Notes under the pieces: generated by a model
What the model was told of the DNA's origin: nothing
The model's database searches: none
What the model saw: only the letters and a program-made list of their open reading frames with translations
Program-made: the position numbers and the translations under genes
Shown here: piece after piece, positions 34,028-45,382 of the stretch
Numbering within the stretch: the first letter of the stretch is position 1
Layout of the letters: each line of letters begins with the position of its first letter
Origin: Seminavis robusta
Taxonomy: Eukaryota > Bacillariophyta > Bacillariophyceae > Naviculales > Naviculaceae
DNA length: 64,000 nucleotides
Direction: 5' to 3'
Assembly (NCBI GenBank): GCA_903772945.1
Contig: CAICTM010000087.1
Location: 1-64,000 of the forward strand

Positions 34028-37000
34028 ATGGGAAAGAAAGGTTTCTTCGACGTCCTTCAGGATGACGATGATTCCTCATCAGAATCCAGTGCATCCGGTC
34101 AAAGTTTGCCATCTGCACCCAACAGCAATGTAGTGGTTCCTTCGTTTGAGGATTTATCCCTGTCCCGAGCAGATGAAGAAACCGTGCTACAGGCAGTTTA
34201 TGGATCAGATTTCACACGCAAAGAAGGAGCTCAGGGACGTGCCTCTCGCCTCAATGTACAGGTCAGGCCACCAGGCACCGAGGAAGCTCATGTGGGCAGT
34301 AAACTGATACTCTCCCTGAAACTTCAGAAACAATATCCTTATGTCATGCCAACCATTGAACTCAAAAAAGTAGTTGGTTTGACCGACCAAGAGCAAAAAG
34401 AACTCATGAAGCTGCTCACAGAACGTGCCACACAGCTTGCAAGGTCCGGCTCTATCATGATGGTCGAATTGGTCCAAGTGGCAGAAGAGTTTCTACTAGA
34501 ACGCAATCGAGATCCAACCATGTCAGCCTGGGAACAAATGAAAGCCCGAGAAGAACGAGAGAAGGAGAATGAACGACAATTGCAGTTGGAACAGCAGGCG
34601 GAAATCAACCGACTGATGGAGCGACCTTCCAATTCCGAACGAAAGGAACGGTCAGATCATAGTGGTGGAACCAAGTCTCCCGTCTCGGCACGGATGGTTT
34701 TGGAATCGGGCGCAGAATGTCCATCTTCAGACATCAAACGGGAGCTCAATCGACAAATGGAAGCTTTGGAGGATGCTAGACGACTCAAACTAGGCGGTGG
34801 GACCAACAAGGAGGAGGGAGTGTTAGATGCCGACAATCCGTTTGCAGATTTGGATGACGACAACAATGATGACTACTCGGATGATCAATTCGACAATGAT
34901 GATGAACTGGACTATGCTCAAAACTGGGGAGGGACAAGTAGCCGTTATAAAGCAGATTTCATCGAGTTGGGTGTCTTGGGGAGAGGTGGTGGAGGCGAAG
35001 TTGTCAAGGTTCGCAATCGGTTGGATCGCAGAACTTACGCCGTCAAGAAGATCATCTTAGAGTCAGAAAAAGGCCAGTTCGCTCAGACAGGAGCTGTTCA
35101 AAACCGAAAGCTGAGAAGAGAAGTGACGACAATCTCCAGAATGACACACAAGAACATTGTCAGTATGCGACAACTCAGCTTTTAAAGCAGCAGTTCTGGA
35201 CAGTCAGGCTCACATATGGTCATTTCATCACGTTCGTTGTTGCAGGTACGGTATTACCAGGCCTGGGTGGAGGGCGAGATTGAAAGTATAGAGGAAACGA
35301 GCATGGTGAGAGAACTTAGCACGGACCTGGACACAAAAGACGACACACCGGATGGTTTGGATGACGAGGATGGAGAACTATCGGGTTCTGGTCACGAGTA
35401 TGTGCCTGGGCTCTGGGCAAAACCGTCAATGGGCAAATTCTTCTCGGATGATGGGGAGAGAATGAGCAGCAGCGAGAGCTCTGGCGAAAGTGACTCAGAT
35501 GGCGACAGTGGATCAGAGGGTGATGGCGACGAAGATGATGATGATTTCATCGACTGGGACAGCAGTGACAATGGAAAGTCAGCCGCCAACAACCAACTGC
35601 ATTCGCAGTCAATTGAGACCCTCCTTGAGATGGAAAATGATCATGGGTTGCAGGTAAGTTTGGTAGTGCGGCTTGGTCAGACTGCAATCTGATGTTATCT
35701 GATCTGGATCGCAGCAAAGCCCACTGCTTGCAGGATTTGGATTTCAGGCGAAGCCACACAGCACATTGCCGACCTCTGGAGAAAAGAAAAGGTCTAATTC
35801 AATATCTTCGGACTATGATGACTGGGACGAATCGTCGTCTGTAAAGGTCAGTTCTGCCCAAAACCAGCGAATCCTTTACATACAGGTAAGGTCCTTGAGG
35901 CTCAAGTCGGGAGTTGCGCTGTTTATCTGTACTTGCACTGACCGTTGTTACAGATGGAATATTGTTCAAGGTAAGCGTGCCGAGCATGGAACGAAAGAAC
36001 AGTAGTTGGATGTCCACGTACAGCACAGCTCAACGAATTGGTCGATGTACCCCGCAGCACATTACGAAAGTTGATCGACGATCAATCTATGGCAAAAATG
36101 GATGAGAACGATGTCTGGAGACTGGTCCGTCAAATCATAGAAGCGTTGGTGTACATTCACAGCAGAAAAATCATCCATAGAGACTTGGTGAGTTCGGATT
36201 CTGGAGCTCAAGTGTTGCATGGACTATTGGCTCAGTCGTTGAGCTCAAACTGTCTCATATTGTTCCTCAATGGCCCAGAAACCAGGAAACATCTTCCTGG
36301 ACTCAGAGGGAAACGTTAGGTTAGGAGACTTTGGTTTGGCAACGAGGCACCGTGCAAATGATGAAGGGGAGAAGAGTGACAGTCAAGCGGAAACCCAAGG
36401 TGTTTATGACTATATCGAAGATATTAGCCGACTTTTGGGTGGTTCCGCCCATGCTTCCCTTTCTCATCAATCGTCAATCCAAGAATCAATGACTGGTGGC
36501 GTTGGTGAGTTGGCCACTTTCTGTTTGGATTTCTGATCGCGAATCTTCTCTGACGTTTGACGCTGTGCACCCGATTGCAATCGGAAGGGACCACCTTCTA
36601 CAGGGCACCAGAACAGGAGGGCGGCGCTGCAAGAGTGAAAGGTGGCAAACACGACAGCTCCTACGGCAGCAAAGCTGACATGTTTAGTATGGGGATAGTG
36701 CTTTTTGAAATGTTTCATCCGCCTTTTGAAACGGTGCGTCTTCTAAAGACAAGGCATGGTTAAAGACTCACTTGTTCACAGCTTACGATTGCATGTCGCT
36801 TCCATTGTTTTGTTGTCCAGTACATGGAGCGAGCAGAGATACTAACCAAACTAAGGGGTGATCATGTGGCTGCGTCCAAAACAACCCAAGATGGAGGCGA
36901 TGCAGACCTGCAGAAAAGAGTAAGGTTTGAAGATCGTTTCCCTCCCGCTTTTGCAAAATCCGCCCCGGAGAATGTCAAGAGAATACTCCTTTGGTGCCTA

Positions 37001-40000
37001 GAGAGAGATCCGGCTAAACGCCCATCGGCAGAGGAGCTGCTTTCGGTGAGTTGGCTGTCGACCCGTGTCAAAAATTTGAGAAGTTTCCTGCTTGCTTATG
37101 TGCTCAACTTATGCTGGTTCAGAGCGACTTGATTCCCCGTAAGATTGAAGTTGAGCAACGGTACTTGGAGGAGGCTCTCGAGCTTTTTACGAACCCGCAA
37201 TCGGACTGCTTCATGCAAATAGTCAATGCGGTCTTCAACCGGGCAACTCCAGACGTAATCGAGATGACCTACGACACGGACGCCGCTGTGAAAGCCAACA
37301 ACATGGGACTGGCAAAAGGCAAGAGTCGTATGCCTACACCCTCTCAAGCTCTTTGGAAGGCTGTTGAGGAAATAAGGGCAGGCGCAATAGACAGCAGCAG
37401 CGTCAACTCCTTGGCAATGAATGCATCATCTCAAGTAGCAGCAGCCAACGCGCTGCAGCGAGCTAGGCTCACGGGGAAGCTTGGCAAAGGGGGGAAAGGG
37501 ATGTTGAAAAGGTCAGCGCAACGGACAGCCGGAATCATCGCCATGAGAGCAGCGGCTGCTGCATCGACAGGAGCGCTGGATGGATTCCACGGAGCGGATC
37601 CCACAATCGTGGAAGAAGTTTGTAGCAGGCTGTGTGGAATATTCCAGTCGCACGGCGCCGTCCACATGAAGAGCCCCCTGTTGAGGCCGAGGCCCGCCAC
37701 TGTTCATTCATTGGCAGTCGGCGGTCCTGCTGAGGTAATTGACACCAGAGGCAACGTTCTGCTGCTCCCAGAAGACCTAACTGCGCAGTTCGCTCGGATA
37801 GTTGGTCGCGGGGGTTCAGCGGTTGCAAATGTAAAACGATGGGACATTGACAGAGTCTACCACAAGGCAGTGGCGGGAGGTCACCCAAGAGAATCACTCG
37901 AAGCATCTTTCGATATCGTGATGGAAGACCCACAGATGAGAGGGCGGCAAGTCGAGGCTGAATCTATTTTTGTGGCCTGCCAAGTCATGGGCTGCTTCCC
38001 GCAGCCAGAAGGTTCGTTTGTGTTTTCTATGTATGTGATTGGAGCCGTGTCGAATTCAGATACTCACTTTCACTTGTCTCTCGGATCAGTTTGTAAGCAT
38101 CTCCCCTTCGAGGCGACTGCTCCCATGTGGTATATGCGACTTACGCACACCCGGTTGACAGACGCCATCCTTGAAGTATGCGGGGTGCCACAGAAAGAGT
38201 TGTTGCGACGGGTCTGCCTCTCGATTCTCACCCAGTCATGCGCACCGGGACCTTCGACGCTAATCAAAGCCCTCAAGAGAAGAAAGAAGCGCAACAAGAA
38301 TCAGAAAAAGTCGAATGCCAGCGAGCGCCTAGAGCGACAACTAGAAAATGCGACCACCAACCACGGACTTCCTACTGCCGCTGCTAACAAACTCCGTGCG
38401 TTCATTACGAAAGGCTGTATGCCACTCCCATGCAATGTTGAAGAAGCTTTGGACAAGCTCCAGGCTGCCGTTTCCTATCTCTTATCAACCGACAAGGAGG
38501 CGAAACTGGACCCAAGGCGGATGAAACGCTTTGAGGACATTGGGAGAACTTTGAAAGGTCTGAAACAACTTGTTGCAACTCTCGGTGCTTTGGGCATTTC
38601 CCCTCTGTTTGGAACAGGGAAGCAAGGGACGCCAGCAACTCGATTGAACAGGCCACTGTACATATCCATTGACCTGGGACTTAGGCAAAAGAGAAAGCAT
38701 TTCCATGGGCAAGTTGTGTTCCAGTGCATTGCTTTGCCCGACGATTACCTTGAAGAAGAAAAAGATGAACACAACGAGTTTGTAATCTCGTCTGCAGGTC
38801 GTGGGATAAAGGTCGCTGAAGGAGGCCGTTACGATGATTTGGTCAGAAAAAGCCGCCCACCAGGCAACTTTGGATCTGCCATCTTCAATCACTACACAAC
38901 CGCGCCAATTCCGATGGTAAGTAATGAACCGCTATATCGATGTGTTTCGCACTGTCCGTCTATCTCATGAACATGCCTGTTGCCATCCATCCATGCAGTG
39001 TGCCGGGGTTAGTTTCTCTGTGGGCAAGTTGGTGGAACTCGCGTACATGGATGCAACCGTACCCGAACAAGGCGAAAAAGACATCATTACCGAGATGCCG
39101 CAAAAGCTCTCTATGGACAAGCCAGGAGTGGACTTTTTGCGACGATTACTGGGACATCCGCTCAAGTTTTCGCGCTCTGTGAAATGCGTGGTCGCTAGCC
39201 CCCACGGAATGGATTCATCGAGTACATCTGAGCGTCTTCTCGTGGCAGCACGGCTCTGGGCAGAGGGTATTTCTGCAGAATACATGCCGCAGAGCGGAGT
39301 GATGTTGAGCTTGATCAAGCGACTTAGAGGGGACGACAGCAGCACCAACGAAGTGGGCAGTGTAAGTGTCTATTGATGTGGCTTTCCTTTGGTGGGAGAA
39401 GCACCGCCTATTGTTGCTCACGTTTAGTTGCCTTGATGCATTCGATGTACCGGTATAGGATTGGTCGCTTGCCGAACTGCTGGGTGCTTGTGCTCTTTTG
39501 AATATTCCGTTTGTGGTGATTGTGCAAGAGCATCTGCTGAAAGATAAGGGATCGGTGCGTTTGCGAAAGGTCTTGTCGTATGATCTTGATACTGGTTGGC
39601 GCTCGGGCAGTGCGGGGAGCAACGAGCTCTTCGTTCCACTCGACCTCTTGGCCAGCACAATTCGAGAAATGTCTGCCGAGAGCATCAAGTTGAGCAAGGG
39701 AGAACCAATATCCGAGGAACCACGACAAGAAAGTGGCGGGGGTTCTATGCGTGATTTGGGTTCCCAACGTGGCACGGCTCATGTCGAATGTATCTTTGTG
39801 GATCAAGACCAGTTCTATTCGGATGGTGTAAACGTCGACACGCCGCACTACAAGACCGTTCTGAAAGCAATGAAGAATTTGGCGCAACGATCGGAAGCGT
39901 ATCTCTCGACTCAGATGAATGCGGTTGGCTCGACTCCCGTGTTTGGCGTTTCGGACCTACCATTTTGGGTACTGAGAGATTTCGGCACCTGTTTAATGCG

Positions 40001-40283
40001 ACGAGAAGTCAAGGAGAAGAGTGCGGTTGGTGCCAGCGTGGAAGTGACGGAACGTTTTCCTCGAGGCAAACGGGCTCTGAAGGGTCTTGCGATGGCGATT
40101 GATAATTTCATGAAGAAGCGCGGATATTGGGATCAGAACGGTACAAAAACCGGTAGTGGAGAGACGCATGGATCCTCGCAGCTCTTGACGCTTTTGCTGT
40201 ACAGCAAGCTCGATGACCGGTTCGACATGATATCTTTGGAAGGATCCAACAAACGAGATAGTACGCCCACCAGACGACGCTGA
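34028..40283 (+). CDS. GCN2: GCN2 eIF2-alpha kinase
   Basis: Eleven exons: 34028-35158, 35246-35653, 35715-35885, 35954-35970, 36058-36187, 36279-36504, 36588-36733, 36821-37045, 37123-38916, 38999-39361, 39459-40283 (1,811 residues). All introns are GT-AG and all phases agree. Residues about 40-160 form the RWD domain that binds the GCN1 activator. The kinase domain starts near 313 with ELGVLGRGGGGEVVKV and AVKKI. A long acidic insert separates its lobes, as in eIF2-alpha kinases. Then come LYIQMEYCSSTLRKLID, HRDLKPGN (616-623), DFGLA (636-640), GTTFYRAPEQ and DPAKRPSAEELL. From about 819 a histidyl-tRNA-synthetase-like domain follows (LTHTRLTDAILEVCGVP, GGRYDDLV), then an anticodon-binding-like C-terminus. 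The enzyme senses uncharged tRNA and phosphorylates eIF2-alpha. A 78-bp GT-AG stretch inside exon 9 (38012-38089) may be a further in-frame intron. Confidence 0.93.
36188..36278 (+). other. GCN2 catalytic-loop intron, near copy of the TKL kinase intron
   Basis: This 91-bp intron lies in phase 0 between HRDL and KPGN. It matches the intron at 49190-49103 (minus strand) at 54 of the first 60 positions. It contains the 8-bp inverted repeat GAGCTCAA/TTGAGCTC with about 28 bases between. It has no in-frame stop codon. Confidence 0.9.
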
Positions 40284-40635
40284 GAAACAGCCATGTACTT
40301 GTAGTGGTGGCATAGATGCACTGCACGGTAACCTTTGGATAGGAAAACTTTTTCGAATGTCTATAAGATAAAAAAAGCTTACACACCCTCATCACTCCAC
40401 AACCAAAATACGATTTGCTGAGTGATTGTCATTTTTATTTTTCATACTCGCTCATTCATTCATTGCAATACCATCGGAAGGTAAGGAAGTTTGTCATGTT
40501 ATTTTTTCTCCATCATTTGATACTATACTCATCTCACCAGTATGCACACCACACCACACTCATCATCCACAAACAGACTTGTGATTTTGGTGATTGTTTT
40601 TGTAGATATTTGTTGGATGGATGGATTGCTGTTGT
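40284..40635. other. Converging 3' flanks, no gene
   Basis: AT-rich sequence between the 3' ends of GCN2 and SAR1. Nothing else is seen. Confidence 0.5.
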
Positions 40636-41370
40636 CTAGGTGAGGAACTGTGAAAGCCACTTGAAGCCATCAGCATACCCCATTCTTCGAATGACGGAAC
40701 ACATGTACAATTCGATGGGGCGCACTCCACTGTTGGCATCAGGTCCCTTATCTTTTCCATAGGTATCCATCAATCCCAAGGCGTACTTTAGTTCTTCTTC
40801 GCTAGCGGCAGTGGGCATGTCAATCTTGTTGCCTAGAACGAGGAATGGGACATCCTGCAATTCTTCACTGGTCAACAGAGCATCGAGTTCCTTCTTGGCT
40901 TCGGGGAAACGACCCCGATCAATGGAATCGACGAGATAGACGACGCCATCGACCGTCGTAAAATAATCCTGCCACAAACGACGTGCGGTTTCGTGACCAC
41001 CTAGATCAAATGTCTTGAATTTGATGTTACCAATAATCAATTCGTCCGTGTTTGGATGCAACGTGGGGACGTGCACTTGCACTCGATTCTCTTTCAGCAT
41101 GTGCAACAGTGTGGTTTTCCCAGCATTGTCAAGACCCAAAAACAAAATCTTGGCATTCTTGTGATACAAGCCTGAGTATTAATAAAAATCCCAACGTGAT
41201 AATATAGTGTCATTGTTGTTGTTTCATAGTTTTTGTTGCGTAGTAGGGAGAGATAAGAGGAACAGATCTAATGTGTCAGCATCATGGTCACTACAACTAA
41301 CAAAAATCAAACAAAGACTACTGTTCAACCGGTCATTGGCATTGCGAAAAAAGTCCAAGATCTCGATCAT
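40636..41370 (-). CDS. SAR1: SAR1 small GTPase
   Basis: Exon 2 (41171-40636) is certain. It encodes [20 protein letters not shown] (P-loop GLDNAGKT), then [36 protein letters not shown] (switch II, DxGG), [13 protein letters not shown] (NKxD) and the C-terminal [20 protein letters not shown] typical of SAR1. Exon 1 is inferred as 41370-41322, encoding [16 protein letters not shown], joined by a 150-bp GT-AG intron; together they give 194 residues, the normal SAR1 length. The N-terminus would be the amphipathic helix that inserts into ER membrane. SAR1 starts COPII coat assembly for ER-to-Golgi export. The exon 1 donor is ambiguous between two adjacent AGT codons. Confidence 0.88.
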
Positions 41371-42496
41371 GGATGCTACCCAAGCCCAAAGACGCCAACA
41401 AGAACAGACTCTCTCTTATCTCAATATCTAGTAGCTAGCACTGTTAACCCTCCTGATCAAACGTACCTAAGCTCGCAAGAGCACTGTACCACCAATCTAC
41501 AAGGAACATGGTTGTCTTTGTCTCACTATCTTTCTCGTTAGCTTGGTTGTGGACAAACCGAATGATCTTGTCGATCAAGGGCTCGGTGTGAACGTGAACA
41601 GCAATGCGGCTTTGCTAGAATTGTTTCGGTGGCTTTCACTGTGTCCAAAAGAGTACCGCATGCCTGTCGTACTTGCTAGTTTTTTCGTGCTGACGGATGA
41701 AGGACAGAAGGTCATTCTTGCACATGAGGGTTATGAGGAAAGGGGTTACTAGCTAGTACTCTGAGTAGACGGCAAAGGGGGGGTCAAATAGCTACCGGTA
41801 CCGGTAGCAAGTTTGCACAGAGTTTGGAATTCTGGGTTGTACAAAAAAGACACTGATAATGCAAAGCATCCTTGTTTGCGATGCTTTGCACTGTCAGTGA
41901 CAAGAACAGAGGGACCATCCTGGGGGGTGCAAAACACTGCGCTTGCTGGATGCAGAGATTACCTTCCTTGACTGTTGCTGAGTATCGAGAGCCCCATCTT
42001 GAAAAAGAACAACATTTGAGAGTACTCTCGTCCATTTATTAAACTTCTCTTGCATTGAGAAAACTTTGGAAGTATAACGTGACCACCTCAACAAGTAAGT
42101 GAGGACCTCCCTTGGGCAAAATATTTGTTACAAAAAATAGAAACCATTACACATCATCTATCCATCTCTCCACAAAATTGAAAAATTCTGCCCCATCTTG
42201 GTTACTTGCTGTAAAGGAAGAATTTTCATTACATCTTGTATCTCTAGTACACTGTAGTAGAGACTGAGTGATGAGTCCTCCTCATCCAGTTGCTGCTAAT
42301 TTCAGCTTTTGGAGACGGAGAGGGGGTTTCAGTGAGGGGGAGTCTTTTTAGGGGTGAACACATATGCCGCCGAACCATTAGTCGCAATATTATTGTTGTT
42401 ATTTGCATTCCTTCCACGCCGCCGTCAATCCTCTTTCGATGTCAATGAGGCTCCATCTTTTCTGTGACAGCAGAGCGCAGAAATCCACACGCCACA
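41371..42496. other. Intergenic, no convincing gene
   Basis: The frame at 41543-41752 (69 codons, plus) reads partly like protein (ALLELFRWLSLCPKEYRMPV) but has no context. Contains CTACCGGTACCGGTAG near 41792-41807. Otherwise nothing is seen. Confidence 0.4.
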
Positions 42497-43768
42497 ATGA
42501 CATCCCCTGACAATAATAAGGACCCGCCTGCTTCCAGCAACGCTGCGGATCAGCAAGAGGAAGAAGATAATGATTGGAAGGTCCAACGAGACCAAGAAAA
42601 AAGTTACGGCGACAACGCCTTTCGAGCCCGTGACTTTTCGACTGCCATTCACCACTACACGGCTGCCTTGTCTATGGATCCTACATATCACATTATCCTG
42701 AGCAATCGATCGGCAGCCTATCTGAGTTCGCATCAAAAATCCAAGGCGCTGCACGACGCTCAAGCGTGTGTCACAAATTCCCCGCCCGACTATTTCAAGG
42801 GATACTCGCGCTTGGCGGCCGCTTTGCAATCGTTAGGGCGATATGGTCCTGCGAAGGATGCCTGGGAAAAGGTCCTCGAAAAGGATCCCAGCAATACTGC
42901 AGCGAAAAAGGGATTGGAACATGCCAAGGAAATTTTGAAGAAAACACAACAACAGGAAGAAGAAGAACAACAACAAGAGAAGAAGAAAGCCGAGGAAGAA
43001 AAGGCCAAGGAAGAAAACGAGAAAAGCAACAATGAAGATGATGATGATGATGGTGGTGATGATTTGGATGACTTTTTCAATGATGTGGAGGAAGCAGCAG
43101 ATCAAGTGCAAAAAGCAAAAGTAGAAGAGGCCGAAAAAGTGGACAAACCCAAAGCCACCAATGCCATTAAATCACACAAAAAGGATTTGGGCACTGCAAC
43201 CTCTCAAATTGAACGATTGCTGCAACCCAATTACAAGTGGCGCAATTTGAACCCCTTTTTTGTGCTGGATATTCCCCCCAATGCCACGGAGGAAGATATC
43301 AGTCGTCGGTACAAAGCATTGTCACTGCTGTTACACCCTGATAAGAATCGCAATCAACATGACAAGGCCGAGGAAGCCTACGATTTCGTCCAAAAAGCCA
43401 AAACACTGTTGCTAGATGATGAAAACAAGGCCAAACATTGTCGGGACTTGGCTCATCAGGGGATGCGACAAGGAAAACGAGAATGGGAACAAAAGTCGCC
43501 CAAGGAAAAAAAGGAAACATCGTTGGAAGAACTACAAACCAAGAATATTATGAAGATCTTTGCACAAGTGGAACACAAACGACGGGAAGTGGAGAAACGA
43601 CAACGCGCACAAGAACAACGAGAGCGAGATCAGGAAGAAGAGGAATCGAAAAAGGAACAAAACGCCATGAAGTTTGAAAAGAGTTGGAAACAAGAGGGGA
43701 GAGTCGACAAACGTGTTGGGAACTGGCGAAACTTCAGCACGAAGAAAAAGAGCAAGACTTCGGACTAA
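42497..43768 (+). CDS. TPR + DNAJC8-like J-domain co-chaperone
   Basis: Single exon, 423 residues from the ATG at 42497 (CACAATGA context). Residues about 30-145 form three TPR motifs of the STI1 type (EKSYGDNAFRARDFSTAIHH, ILSNRSAAYLSSHQKSKALH, SRLAAALQSLGRYGPAKDAW). A long Glu/Lys/Gln and Asp-rich coiled and acidic region follows. At about 240-320 comes a J-domain in DNAJC8/SPF31 context: IERLLQPNYKWRNLNPFFVL, RYKALSLLLHPDKNRNQHDK (HPD intact) and EEAYDFVQKAKTLLLDD. The C-terminus is a charged coiled coil ending GRVDKRVGNWRNFSTKKK, also DNAJC8-like. DNAJC8 is a spliceosome-associated Hsp70 partner. The TPR domain could bind the EEVD tail of Hsp70/Hsp90. Joining STI1-type TPRs to a DNAJC8-type J-domain is not the animal arrangement. 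Confidence 0.85.
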   Translation: MTSPDNNKDPPASSNAADQQEEEDNDWKVQRDQEKSYGDNAFRARDFSTAIHHYTAALSMDPTYHIILSNRSAAYLSSHQKSKALHDAQACVTNSPPDYFKGYSRLAAALQSLGRYGPAKDAWEKVLEKDPSNTAAKKGLEHAKEILKKTQQQEEEEQQQEKKKAEEEKAKEENEKSNNEDDDDDGGDDLDDFFNDVEEAADQVQKAKVEEAEKVDKPKATNAIKSHKKDLGTATSQIERLLQPNYKWRNLNPFFVLDIPPNATEEDISRRYKALSLLLHPDKNRNQHDKAEEAYDFVQKAKTLLLDDENKAKHCRDLAHQGMRQGKREWEQKSPKEKKETSLEELQTKNIMKIFAQVEHKRREVEKRQRAQEQRERDQEEEESKKEQNAMKFEKSWKQEGRVDKRVGNWRNFSTKKKSKTSD

Positions 43769-43996
43769 CTAACTAGACTAAGAATAGAATGATTCGATTC
43801 AATCGTTTTGGTAGGTGTTGCTAACTAAAACTGTGCACACAGGTCAATCTACTGTAAGCCATTTTGGCATAGTGTTAGAACTATGTACCGTCTGCCTAAA
43901 AGACATGGCAAGACGCCAGCTTGGTTTGTACACACCGTCAGTTAGATAGATTCAAATAGTGACTCCAAATCTCATCCAAGCTGGTCTGTTACTCTA

Positions 43997-45382
43997 CTAT
44001 TGAATTGTCGTGGAATGGTTGGGCTCATAGAGCCGCAGGAGCTGTGCTTCCTGGCAAGTTCGTCCCGTGACTGGACACTGCCCCGTTTGTTGAACATGTT
44101 GCAATAGGCACTTGTAGCAAAAGACGAATCCGGAAGACGATGCTGTTGGATGAACTCTTGGTTGTTGACAAAGCGGACACAAGTGTGAAGGCATGGAGTG
44201 CTTAATGCCACTGGTGGGTGCTGCAGGCAGGGACAAGTCAGTCTGGATGTCCTGGTAGTTGTGCAACTGTGATGATGACGATTGTTGTTGTTGTTGTTGT
44301 TGTTCCATGATCAATCCTTGCCGCTGACGTCGATATTCCGATCGAAAGTGCGACATCCAACTGAGCACCAAGGCCGACGAAAGTGCCCAAACAGCCGCCT
44401 GTCTCATGGGGGTGGTTTGTGTGTTGGAGGAGGCTTGCATTGGCTTGGTTGCGCCGCTTTGTTGTTGTGCTCTTGTTGGTGAGTAAGACGACGAAGAAGA
44501 AGATCCTTTTCCACTACTAGTACTTGTAGCTGATTTTTGAGTGTTGTTGTTGTCTTCCTGGGTGACCCTCCTGACCACCAATCCCAAAAGATGGGACGTG
44601 GGATGAAAAAAGACCGAGTGACCTAGCAGATATCTCCATTGGTAGAACAGATCCAAACTGCTGAGCCACACGTGCAGCAATGGATATACCCAGACAAACG
44701 TCTTTTGCAACTTTAGTAGCAATGTCCTGCGTGCTGAAGTAGCTTGACTACTACTTTTGAGTTTGTGAAACCATCCCAGCATGCGATGTCTCAGATAGGG
44801 TCCCAATGCGACCAGCAATGCCAGGCGCGTGCGATCTTTGTCGCTCAATGGCAACAATTTTCGTCGTTGTGTGTTATTATTGTCGGTTGAGCGATCCAAT
44901 TTGGCTTGTCGTCCTCCATAGAGCGATTCGGAAATGGTGGCGCAAGCTTGAGAGCGTAGGCAATGACGCTCTAGGAGGAAGAGCACCAAACAAGAAATCT
45001 CTGGACCAAAGCGTTCCAGCCACTTAGCAATGGTACCGGCAAATTCCGAGGAAGATTTCTGCAGCCATGACTTCACGTAGGACAGTGAAAATGAAGATGA
45101 TGATGATAAAGGCAGTCCACCTTCTGCGGAGCCATTGCTGTCATTTTGAGTAGTAGTAGATGTACCGGTAGTAGTCGCTGTGGATGCTGCCTGCTCAGCA
45201 AGTTTTTGTTGCAACAGGGTCATTCCAGCTTGCAGCGATTTTCGTGCGGATCGAGAGGCTTCATCCATCATGAACATTTCCAAAAAGGAGGGCAACGTTG
45301 CCAATGGATTGATGGTCCATTCCTCCGCCAGCAATGCGCCCGCCGTCGTGGGGATGGCTGGATTCACCGACTCGTCCATCAT
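43997..45382 (-). CDS. PEX12: PEX12 peroxisomal ubiquitin ligase
   Basis: Single exon, 461 residues. The N-terminus has the PEX2/PEX10/PEX12 helical domain (LATLPSFLEMFMMDEASRSA, FGPEISCLVLFLLERHCLRS, TFVWVYPLLHVWLSSLDLFY, QWRYLLGHSVFFHP). A Ser/Thr/Gln-rich insert with a nine-residue Gln run follows. The C-terminal zinc-binding segment, CPLCQQPRVHP, FVFCYKCLLQHV and CPVTGRTC, is the reduced RING of PEX12, which lacks some zinc ligands of a full RING. PEX12 acts with PEX2 and PEX10 in the peroxisome membrane to ubiquitinate the import receptor PEX5 so that it can be recycled. The Gln and Thr/Ser tracts lengthen it beyond the usual 350-400 residues. Confidence 0.85.
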   Translation of the reverse strand: MMDESVNPAIPTTAGALLAEEWTINPLATLPSFLEMFMMDEASRSARKSLQAGMTLLQQKLAEQAASTATTTGTSTTTQNDSNGSAEGGLPLSSSSSFSLSYVKSWLQKSSSEFAGTIAKWLERFGPEISCLVLFLLERHCLRSQACATISESLYGGRQAKLDRSTDNNNTQRRKLLPLSDKDRTRLALLVALGPYLRHRMLGWFHKLKSSSQATSARRTLLLKLQKTFVWVYPLLHVWLSSLDLFYQWRYLLGHSVFFHPTSHLLGLVVRRVTQEDNNNTQKSATSTSSGKGSSSSSSYSPTRAQQQSGATKPMQASSNTQTTPMRQAAVWALSSALVLSWMSHFRSEYRRQRQGLIMEQQQQQQQSSSSQLHNYQDIQTDLSLPAAPTSGIKHSMPSHLCPLCQQPRVHPTASSSGFVFCYKCLLQHVQQTGQCPVTGRTCQEAQLLRLYEPNHSTTIQ

